64,000 nucleotides of DNA from Nitrobium sp046350935 (GTDB taxonomy: Bacteria; Nitrospirota; Thermodesulfovibrionia; Thermodesulfovibrionales; Dissulfurispiraceae). The translations under genes were made by a program, and so were the position numbers. Shown here piece after piece: positions 57,511 through 64,000 of this stretch. The stretch covers positions 42,971 to 106,970 of the forward strand of contig JAXLZK010000008.1 of the NCBI GenBank assembly GCA_046350935.1, given 5' to 3'. The notes below the pieces were generated by a model. The model was not told where the DNA came from. It searched no databases and worked only from the letters and a program-made list of their open reading frames with translations. Every line of letters starts with the position of its first letter. The first letter of the stretch is position 1.

Positions 57511-60288
57511 TCATTGTTGTATCTGCGGGCAATAGGCGCTTTCGTGGCAGTTCCTGCAACTCTGCTCATTCAGGGGTTTTGCCGTGAAATCCCCCGCCGC
57601 CATCGCCTGCACCGCCTCCTCAAGAAAATGCAGGGAGGCGGTAATGTACTCGTCGATCCCTTGTTGAGCCTTCCCCCTGCCGGGCGGCGGACACCACTTC
57701 ACCGCGATGTCCTTCAGGGAGTAGATGCCCACGCGGTGCACCCTCAGCCCCTGCCCTCTCAGCAGGGCCGCATAAAGAAGGAGCTGGAGGCTCTCGTTCC
57801 CGTTCACTATCTGGGAGCAGGTGAGCCCCGCCGTGCCGGTCTTGTAATCGATGATCCGCACTCCATCACCTACTGTATCGACTCTGTCTATCTTTCCCTC
57901 CAGCCTGATACCCGTTACCGGCTCTCCCGAAACTTTCTTCTCCACCTCGGTGGAGACATACCCCGGCTCCCTGAGCTCGATCTCCTTTTCGTAAAGAGCG
58001 GGCACCATTTCGAGGAAGGAATCCTTGAGCACCCTTTTCCAGTAGCCGTCCATCTTCCTCTCCCGCACGACCTCCCCGATGATTTCTTCCGCCCTCCGCT
58101 TCAGATCTTCACTGCCCCTCAGGGGGCCGCTCAGGAGCCTTTCCATGACCGTATGGAGGACCGTACCGACCGTGGCGGCCTCCACCTCGTACTCCTTTAT
58201 CCCAAGGGGTTTGAGCTTCAGCACCCTCTCGATGAAAAACCTCCTCGGGCATGACCGATAGGCATCGATATCGGTGACTCTGAGGAAACGCGGGCGGGGA
58301 AGCAGGGATGCCGGAACGCTGATCTCCGCGATATGCCTGAGAAAGGACTCGCTGCCTTTCCTGATGAAGTACTCCTCAGGGGAGAAGATGCCGGGGATCC
58401 TTTCCCGCACCTCCTCTCCGGAGAAGAGGAAGGACGAGGGGAGGAACATATCGTTCCCGCTCATTGCCGGATAGGAGAGATGGACATGCCGGCAGGAGCC
58501 GACGACGGAGGAAAAGGCAAACTTCTGGAGCTCGATATATTTCTGATGGTGCTGGAGCCCCATCTTCTTCCGGAGAGCATCGGGAAGCAGATAATCCATC
58601 TCCTGACGCCGCGGCATCTCGCCGTCCGCCAGCCCGCCGAGAAAGAGGTGCTCGGCGGACAGCCCCCACGCCTCGAAGAAGTCCATGATGCGGACCCCCT
58701 CGCCCTCCTTGTCGGGAAATGTCGCCCGGAGGAGGTGCCGCAGCACCTCGGCGAACCGGGCAAGAGGGACCGGAGCTGAAAGCAACTCTCCCAGGAAGCG
58801 GAGCTGCTCGATGATCTCCTTTAATGCCTCAAAAAGCCTCTTGGCCGGGGGGTCGTTCAGCGGACCCGGGAAGGCCAGGTCGTTCACCACCTTTTGCAGC
58901 GCCTCTGCGTGGCGGTCAAAGGAGGCCCCGCTCCGCACTTCTTCGAGGGGGAGGATCTTCCTGAAGACCCAGGTGAGGTCGTCCTCCACCGTCTGCCGTT
59001 CCTTCATCAGGCGTATGTCGAGGGTTTCCGAGCCCTCGGCGAGAAAAGAGAGCCACGACTTCTTTCCGGCGACGATGCCGGACTGAGGAGCGAGGGAGGG
59101 TATCCACTTCCCGAGGCTGCCCGGCAGACGATGAAAAAAGCGGGACGAAAGGAATTGGGCGAATTTCAGGCGCGGATAGTCTTCCTGCACCGCATCCAGC
59201 AGACAGAGGAGATCGAGGAACGGCCTCATCTCGCCGAGGCTTTTTCTCCGGGAGAGCGTGTGGGGGATGCCGTAGCGCCGGAAAACCCTCTCCGCCAGGG
59301 GCGCATACTTCTTCAGATCGGGAAAGGCGACGATGCTCTCTTCCAGGTCCTTGAACATGCCCGACACGTAGAGCGACTTTATGCTCCGCGCTATTCCCTC
59401 CACCTCCTCTTCGCTGTCGGAATAAGCACGGTATGCGAGGGGAGCCGGCCCCTTCGGACCCGTGCAGCAGACCTCCTCCACGGCAAAATTCTCCTTCAGA
59501 AAAGTACGGTATCCCTCAGACAGGCCGCCGCAGCGGGGGTCGGAGGGAATCGAGAGGAAGGCCTCTTCGGAGTCGTGGATCAATGCCTTCAGAATGTCCT
59601 TTTCAGCGGCGGTGGGATCGTGGAAGCCGTCGACGATCAGGACGCTGCGGGAGCCGGGCCGCGAGCGCGCTCCCAGGCCTCCCCCTGCGATGAAGGAATG
59701 ACAGGCATTCATCAGGTCGTCCGCGTCCGCCAGCCCGTTTTCGTCCAGGAAGAAAGAATAGGCGCGGAAGAGCTCGAGGGCGGCAAACACCTCCTCGGCC
59801 ACGGATTCGGGGAGGGCAAGCTCCCGGAACGAGGCGGCAAACACCTCCCGGAGGGCGGCCGCATCCTCTGCCGGATACCGGTGCTTCAGCTCGTGAATAA
59901 AATCCGCGACAACTGAGGAGAACCCGAGACCCTTTCCCGAGAGCCGGGAAAGGACGACGGGGATCAGGGCGCTTCCCAAGACCCTTCTGCCGCCGAAGGA
60001 GGCGTAAAGCCTCGTGCAGAAGGAGCCGATGGTGCCCATTTCGGGGGGAATGCAGCACCTCTTTCCGATAAGCGCGGGAAATGTGCGCTGCGCCGCCTCC
60101 ACCCGCGCAGGAGAAGGGGCCAGGTAATGAATGTTCGAGTAGTCGGGAAACGATGCGCCCTTCAACGCCTCTCTGAAGAGCATTTCGGCGGCGTTCCCGG
60201 AACCGGAGGGGAGAGAGAAGACCCTCACCCGTGAGAACAGATTACCGGACTGTGCCACGGGTGCGCACCGTGCCGTATGTCGGGGCAC
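57511..60288 (-). CDS. AddB/RecB-like PD-(D/E)XK nuclease
   Basis: The 925-residue protein combines an inactive helicase-like N-terminal region, in which no intact Walker A was seen, with a C-terminal nuclease. The nuclease has GTVLHTVMERLL, LEGKIDRVD and IIDYKTG (the PD-(D/E)XK core) and an iron-sulfur staple made of C680 (YRSCPRRFF) and the final cysteines CRNCHESAYC. This is the AddB architecture, so it should work with an AddA helicase in double-strand-break repair; none was seen in the window. The GTG at 60288 has no ribosome-binding site, and the true start may be a little downstream. It is upstream of patatin with overlapping start and stop signals. Confidence 0.85.
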   Translation of the reverse strand: MPRHTARCAPVAQSGNLFSRVRVFSLPSGSGNAAEMLFREALKGASFPDYSNIHYLAPSPARVEAAQRTFPALIGKRCCIPPEMGTIGSFCTRLYASFGGRRVLGSALIPVVLSRLSGKGLGFSSVVADFIHELKHRYPAEDAAALREVFAASFRELALPESVAEEVFAALELFRAYSFFLDENGLADADDLMNACHSFIAGGGLGARSRPGSRSVLIVDGFHDPTAAEKDILKALIHDSEEAFLSIPSDPRCGGLSEGYRTFLKENFAVEEVCCTGPKGPAPLAYRAYSDSEEEVEGIARSIKSLYVSGMFKDLEESIVAFPDLKKYAPLAERVFRRYGIPHTLSRRKSLGEMRPFLDLLCLLDAVQEDYPRLKFAQFLSSRFFHRLPGSLGKWIPSLAPQSGIVAGKKSWLSFLAEGSETLDIRLMKERQTVEDDLTWVFRKILPLEEVRSGASFDRHAEALQKVVNDLAFPGPLNDPPAKRLFEALKEIIEQLRFLGELLSAPVPLARFAEVLRHLLRATFPDKEGEGVRIMDFFEAWGLSAEHLFLGGLADGEMPRRQEMDYLLPDALRKKMGLQHHQKYIELQKFAFSSVVGSCRHVHLSYPAMSGNDMFLPSSFLFSGEEVRERIPGIFSPEEYFIRKGSESFLRHIAEISVPASLLPRPRFLRVTDIDAYRSCPRRFFIERVLKLKPLGIKEYEVEAATVGTVLHTVMERLLSGPLRGSEDLKRRAEEIIGEVVRERKMDGYWKRVLKDSFLEMVPALYEKEIELREPGYVSTEVEKKVSGEPVTGIRLEGKIDRVDTVGDGVRIIDYKTGTAGLTCSQIVNGNESLQLLLYAALLRGQGLRVHRVGIYSLKDIAVKWCPPPGRGKAQQGIDEYITASLHFLEEAVQAMAAGDFTAKPLNEQSCRNCHESAYCPQIQQ

Positions 60289-60464
60289 AAAGGAATTTCA
60301 TTTAAAAAGTATAGGGTTTGCGAGGAACTTTATGCAAATCGCTTCGGTGGGGAGGAGCGGAAAAAAGCAGCCTTCGGCAGAAAGAGGCGGGACAGGGATT
60401 CAAGGCGTGGATGAAAAGCCGCACCTGCTGTCACGCCTTTTTTCTTTCTTTCCCGTTGTATCGT

Positions 60465-60932
60465 TTATCGCTTTGTCGGCTCGTACGACCAGGGCCCCAT
60501 AGTGCCTATCTGTACTACGGTCTCTTCGTCAACCCACGCATTGTGGACTGTGTTGGGCTGAAAGGAGAAGTAGCTTCCCGCCGGCAGGGAAATGGGGTTT
60601 TCGGTTTTTTCGCCCATGGCGAGATTGAATTTTCCGGAGATGATGGTCACCCGCTCTCTGTTCTTGTGCACATGAGGGGGGATTTTTGTCCCTGCGGGGA
60701 GCTTAATACGCATTACAAAAAAGCCCTGTTTCTTGGGATCTCCTTCTAAAACGGCTACTTGACTGGTGGGCAGGGACGAGGGACCCGCTTTCCATTGAAG
60801 CGCATCGGGGGTGAGGATGATTTTTCCTTCAGAGCCCCGCGCCATTTTTCCTCTTTCCGCCGATACACCGGCAACCACAGTCATGAAAAGGACGAGAAAC
60901 GGGAGTGTGAAGAGCAGCCATCTCTTTTGCAT
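60465..60932 (-). CDS. Exported cupin-domain protein
   Basis: The 155-residue protein has a signal peptide (MQKRWLLFTLPFLVLFMTVV, cleavage after VSA) and one cupin fold: PAGTKIPPHVHKNRERVTII with the first metal motif (HxH plus later Glu), and PAGSYFSFQPNTVHNAW with the second. It is probably a periplasmic metal-binding cupin of unknown activity. ATG 60932 follows AAGGAGGG. The neighbours are an AddB-like gene and tRNA-Ser, neither informative. Confidence 0.85.
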   Translation of the reverse strand: MQKRWLLFTLPFLVLFMTVVAGVSAERGKMARGSEGKIILTPDALQWKAGPSSLPTSQVAVLEGDPKKQGFFVMRIKLPAGTKIPPHVHKNRERVTIISGKFNLAMGEKTENPISLPAGSYFSFQPNTVHNAWVDEETVVQIGTMGPWSYEPTKR

Positions 60933-61143
60933 GGGTGTCCCTCCTTGATGAAAACCACTTCGATTCGATGAAGACCGTTCCGGTTAAGACCACCTCGATT
61001 AAGAAAAGTATAGCAGGTTCCCCGGCGGAGTCAATCTTCATAAGCAACCCGTTTGAAAGGATGAATGGCTACAAAACAGTTACAGTGGGGCCTCAGGGGA
61101 GAAAAGAATTATCCTCAAGGAAAGGGATGCATTGTGTGATGAA

Positions 61144-61234
61144 TGGCGGAGAGGCAGGGATTCGAACCCTGGGTGAGATATAATCCCACAACGGTTTTCG
61201 AGACCGCCCCGTTCAACCGCTCCGGCACCTCTCC
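61144..61234 (-). tRNA. tRNA-Ser (anticodon CGA)
   Basis: Acceptor GGAGAGG pairs with CCTCTCC; the anticodon loop is CTCGAAA in stem GCGGT/ACCGT, giving CGA. A long variable arm is present, as expected for serine, and the T-arm is GGTTCGAATCC. CCA is encoded. Confidence 0.95.
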
Positions 61235-61550
61235 ATTATGCCGCCATGAAGTGATAGTATAGCATAGGTACCCGGCCGAATGCCCACCCCTCGGAGGGCA
61301 CGAGAACTCCGCGAAGCGGAGCTTTCAGGTTCTATTTCAGGTGGTTACGTTCGACTTCTCTCTGGAAACTGCCTTAAGCAGTGTTGTCATACGGTGAACG
61401 GAATAAGTGCGGGGCAGCACTCATGCCTGATGCGTTTTCGTACACTCTCTCTGCCTGTTCTTAGCGGGCACCCAAGGTAGCTTGTATTTCTGCCCCGGGA
61501 TACCTTACCGCTCCATAGCAGGTAAGGGGTCCCGGGGTGAGGGGTGCGTT
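61235..61550. other. 316-bp intergenic region after tRNA-Ser
   Basis: No gene seen. It holds a small CTCCGC/GCGGAG hairpin and a long hairpin at 61493-61537 next to the exported small protein's stop. Frames here are short and featureless. Confidence 0.6.
61493..61537 (-). terminator. Long hairpin downstream of a small exported protein
   Basis: A 17-bp stem, CCCCGGGATACCTTACC against GGTAAGGGGTCCCGGGG with two mismatches, encloses an 11-nt loop. It lies 14 bp after the stop of the gene at 61551. No T-run follows, so termination is likely but not certain. Confidence 0.55.
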
Positions 61551-61871
61551 CTATCTCCTCTGCGGATCGTGCTTTTGCCGGTAGATGTCCCGCTCAAGGA
61601 CGTCGAGCCTCCGGTGGAGGTCCTTGATCTCGTACGGAGGGAGGGGGCCCTTTCTCTTCGCCACTTCCAGGTCGTCGCGGATATTGTCCAGCCTCCGCTG
61701 CAGCTGCACCGCTTCGGAAGGGGTGAGCTCTCCCGACTTCTCTCCCCGTATGATCCTCTGCTGGAAATCATCGATTCTGTCCAGGATACGGTCATAGGGA
61801 GCCGCCAGGACGGACAGTGCCAGCGCATAAAGCAGGAACACGGCAAGGGAGGCGAACAACGTCTTTTTCAT
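61551..61871 (-). CDS. Small exported hypothetical protein
   Basis: The 106-residue protein has a signal peptide (MKKTLFASLAVFLLYALALS, cleavage near VLAA), followed by a charged, helical mature part with ILDRIDDFQQRIIRGE, LTPSEAVQLQRRLDNIRDDL and LHRRLDVLERDIYR. Glu, Arg and Leu spacing suggests a coiled coil, and no Cys is present. No domain was recognised. ATG 61871 has AGAAGTA upstream; the longer frame is not signal-like. It is probably a periplasmic protein of unknown function. Confidence 0.75.
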   Translation of the reverse strand: MKKTLFASLAVFLLYALALSVLAAPYDRILDRIDDFQQRIIRGEKSGELTPSEAVQLQRRLDNIRDDLEVAKRKGPLPPYEIKDLHRRLDVLERDIYRQKHDPQRR

Positions 61872-62235
61872 GGTACTTCTCCTTCTTGTCTGTAATACCT
61901 CCGGGGCAAACGGACAGTGACCCGGCACACGACAAAATAACTATACATTTTACCGAAAAAACCTGTCAACAGGCTGAATATTTTATTTATTTTTCAGTGA
62001 CTTCAACCATTTCGGCCTCCGGAAAACCCGACAGCCCCCGTCCGTCTTTCCGTGCAGGGAAAGCACTGTGCAGTCCTTCTTTTCGCCCCTTTTCAGCCTT
62101 GACTTTTCGTGTTCCGTTCCGATTAACTAAACGGAGCAGGCGCCTATGATCTAAAAAGAACAGGGCACAGTCCCTAAGGAAGCTTTTCGCCTTAGGGGCT
62201 TTTTTGTTGCATCCGCACTGCTCCACGGAGGAAAA
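61872..62235. other. 364-bp region before the BtuF-like operon
   Basis: It holds a rho-independent terminator hairpin at 62172-62205, 30 bp before the next gene's start. I looked for a cobalamin riboswitch, common before such transporters, and saw no matching box. No gene seen. Confidence 0.55.
62172..62205 (+). terminator. Intrinsic terminator in the leader of the BtuF-like operon
   Basis: CCCTAAGG pairs with CCTTAGGG around a 10-nt loop, followed by GC and six T. The stem is complete, and it lies only 30 bp upstream of the ATG of the next gene on the same strand, so it could act as an attenuator or end an upstream transcript. Confidence 0.8.
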
Positions 62236-63078
62236 ATGAAGGGAAGGACCCTGCAGGCTTTTCTTGCCGCCCTGCTGCTTTTATGTTCCGCGCCGTCAGT
62301 GCAGGCGGGCGGCGGCCCGCAGCGCATCATTTCCCTTGCCCCGAACCTGACGGAGATCCTCTTCGCCCTCGGCCTGGGGGACCGCATCGTGGGGGTCACC
62401 ACCTTCTGCGATGCTCCTGAAGAGGCGAAGAGGAAACCGAAGATGGGCGGGATGTCCACCCCATCTCTGGAAGCAATCCTCGCCGCAAAGCCTGACCTTG
62501 TAGTGGTCAACACGGACGGCAACCAGAAGGAATTCGAGAGGAGACTGCGCTCCTTTCATATCAAGACATACGTCTTCACGGCCCGGCGCATTCACGACCT
62601 TCCCGCCGCCATCCGCGCAATGGGGGACGCCACCGGCGCACGGGAGAACGCGGACCGGCTGGCCCAGGAGGTCGGGACGGCGCTGGTGACGATGGGGAGC
62701 AAGAAGCGCTCCTCGTCCCGCCGCATCCTCTATATCGTCTGGCCCGAGCCCCTCATCGTCGCCGGACCCGGCACCGCCGTACACGACGCCATTACCCTCA
62801 TCGGACAGCAGAACATCGCGGCGCAGGCGCCGGCGGCGTATCCGAAATACTCCCTCGAAGAGGTGCTGCGCCGGAGTCCCGACATCATTATCGTCGGGAA
62901 GGGGCACGGGATAAAAGAGGCCTCGGAAAAGCTCCTGAAGAGGCTGCAGTCGGTCCCTGCCGTGCAGGGGGGCCATGTCTATTTCATGAGCGACAATCTC
63001 TACCGGCTGGGTCCTCGCCTTGTCGGGGGGCTGGCGGAGCTGTCCGCCATCGTCGAGCAGGACGCCGGGAAGCGATGA
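62236..63078 (+). CDS. BtuF-like periplasmic substrate-binding protein of an ABC transporter
   Basis: The 280-residue protein has a signal peptide (LQAFLAALLLLCSAPSVQA) and the helical-backbone binding fold with RIISLAPNLTEILFALGLGDRIVG, VVVNTDGNQKEFERRL and LRRSPDIIIVGKG. This group binds cobalamin, heme or ferric siderophore outside the membrane and passes it to a FecCD/BtuC permease, which follows directly. ATG 62236 follows GGAGGAAAA. Which ligand is bound cannot be told; the closest pattern is BtuF. Its stop overlaps the permease ATG. Confidence 0.87.
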   Translation: MKGRTLQAFLAALLLLCSAPSVQAGGGPQRIISLAPNLTEILFALGLGDRIVGVTTFCDAPEEAKRKPKMGGMSTPSLEAILAAKPDLVVVNTDGNQKEFERRLRSFHIKTYVFTARRIHDLPAAIRAMGDATGARENADRLAQEVGTALVTMGSKKRSSSRRILYIVWPEPLIVAGPGTAVHDAITLIGQQNIAAQAPAAYPKYSLEEVLRRSPDIIIVGKGHGIKEASEKLLKRLQSVPAVQGGHVYFMSDNLYRLGPRLVGGLAELSAIVEQDAGKR

Positions 63079-64000
63079 AGAAGAAGATAACGCTCCTGGT
63101 GGCGGTCGCCCTCCTTGCGTTCGGAATCGCCCTGCTCGCCGGGCCCCATTTCATCAACCCCCTCCGGATGAACGGTACTGAGGAAGAGATCCTGCTGCAG
63201 GTCAGGCTCCCGCGCGTCCTTGCTGCCGCGCTGATAGGGATCGCCCTCGGATCTTCCGGTGCGGTGCTCCAGGGGATCCTGAGAAATCCCCTCGCAGACC
63301 CCTATATACTCGGTCTTTCGAGCGGCGCCTCCCTGACCGCCTCCGCAGGCCTCATCCTGGGGATCGCCACGTTCGCCGTCCCCCTGCTCGCCTTCGTCGG
63401 GGCGGTGGTCACCGGCGGCATCGTCGGCGTCATGAGCATGAGAAGGGGCGGAATATGGCCTGAACGCCTCCTTCTTGCGGGCATCGGCCTCGGGTTCCTC
63501 TTCTCCGCACTGCTGATGCTCCTGATGAGCCTCTCGACCGACGAAGGGCTGCGGAGGGCCATCCTCTGGATGTTCGGAGACCTCTCGACCGTGGAATGGT
63601 CCACCATTCCCTACGGCCTCGTCCTTATCGTCGGAGGGATCGTTATCGCCCTCCTCAGGTCGCGCGCCCTCAACAGCCTTCTTCTCGGCGACGACCTCGC
63701 CCACAGCCTTGGCTTCTCGCCGCAGCGGGAGAGGCTCGTCCTGTTCGTCGCCGTCTGTCTGATGACCTCGTCGTCCGTCTCGATGGGGGGAATGATCGGG
63801 TTCATCGGGCTCCTCATGCCGCATATCATGCGCTTCCTGGTGGGGTCCAACAATGCCCTGCTCATCCCCTGCTCCGCGCTGGCGGGCGGCTCCATCCTCA
63901 TGATCTCCGACCTCCTGGGCAGGTCCGTCATCGCCCCCACCGAGATCCCCTCGGGGATCATCACCACCCTGATCGGCGCCCCCTATTTTCTCTACCTGCT
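63075..64000 (+). CDS. FecCD/BtuC-type ABC transporter permease (partial, runs off the end)
   Basis: It starts with an ATG overlapping the upstream stop (ATGA) and is open to the window end, about 308 residues. Multiple membrane helices are present, with LRLPRVLAA-like VRLPRVLAAALIGIALGSSG, LQGILRNPLADPYILGLSSG, and GMIGFIGLLMPHIMR near the end, all family signatures of FecCD/BtuC permeases. It should form the membrane part of the importer for the upstream binding protein; the ATPase gene would be expected beyond the edge. Confidence 0.92.
   Translation, partial: MKKKITLLVAVALLAFGIALLAGPHFINPLRMNGTEEEILLQVRLPRVLAAALIGIALGSSGAVLQGILRNPLADPYILGLSSGASLTASAGLILGIATFAVPLLAFVGAVVTGGIVGVMSMRRGGIWPERLLLAGIGLGFLFSALLMLLMSLSTDEGLRRAILWMFGDLSTVEWSTIPYGLVLIVGGIVIALLRSRALNSLLLGDDLAHSLGFSPQRERLVLFVAVCLMTSSSVSMGGMIGFIGLLMPHIMRFLVGSNNALLIPCSALAGGSILMISDLLGRSVIAPTEIPSGIITTLIGAPYFLYL

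Noticed and set aside
61872..62235. Cobalamin riboswitch before the BtuF-like gene
   Set aside because: I looked for the conserved B12 box and saw no match; only a terminator hairpin is supported.

Overview
The window is chromosomal DNA of a Gram-negative, flagellated, GC-rich bacterium. The evidence is sigma-54 and sigma-28 style flagellar promoters, sigma-54 activators, lipoprotein and Sec signals, DUF1858 and DUF362 proteins, and a hemE/radical-SAM pair. Gene content looks most like a Nitrospirota or former deltaproteobacterial lineage; that placement is inference and is not proven by any single marker here. No phage, plasmid, insertion sequence or CRISPR array was seen.

Layout. (1) 32-4706, minus strand: a flagellar operon of TPR lipoprotein-like protein, sensor kinase, sigma-54 response regulator and flgB, with a near-consensus sigma-54 promoter upstream. 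A second sigma-54 activator (FleQ/FlrA-like) follows at 4957-5955. (2) 6148-9503: tRNA-Gly, ilvD, a DUF465 protein, then a divergent pair (small NorB/CcoN-like membrane protein; DUF1858 protein plus a 42-residue Cys protein). Two copies of a CRP/FNR-type palindrome lie between the pair. (3) 9583-15968, minus strand: two complete stator sets (motA/motB twice) with a PilZ gene between them, and an unusual protein joining an HExxH head, calcium-loop-like motifs and a FliD-like cap domain. (4) 16376-40560, plus strand: a 24-kb glycosylation island, mostly with overlapping or tightly packed genes. (5) 40605-46850, minus strand: fliS, fliD, flaG and a large flagellin. (6) 46996-64000: housekeeping and envelope genes (hemE, a radical SAM heme-family protein, hflX, an M1 peptidase-ChaN-PDZ fusion, a DUF362 ferredoxin, rlmI, patatin, an AddB-like nuclease, cupin, tRNA-Ser) and a BtuF/BtuC-type transporter running off the end.

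The island is the most interesting part. It carries two nonulosonate (sialic-acid-like) synthases, one fused to a SpsF-type cytidylyltransferase; a CMP-sugar synthetase; a GT2 enzyme fused to a degenerate CMP-synthetase domain; a 1200-residue methyltransferase-Maf(DUF115)-TPR protein and a truncated paralogue; four CgeB-type glycosyltransferases; three radical SAM enzymes; a sugar N-formyltransferase; a PIG-L deacetylase; an AsnB-like amidotransferase; and methyltransferases. Two sigma-28 type promoters sharing a 21-bp identical block drive it, so it should be expressed with the flagellin (which has a perfect sigma-28 promoter) and fliD. I read it as a late-flagellar-class flagellin glycosylation locus. 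Two of its glycosyltransferase genes share an exact 386-bp 3' segment, a methyltransferase is frameshifted, and a methyltransferase remnant is present, so the locus is evolving by duplication, conversion and decay.
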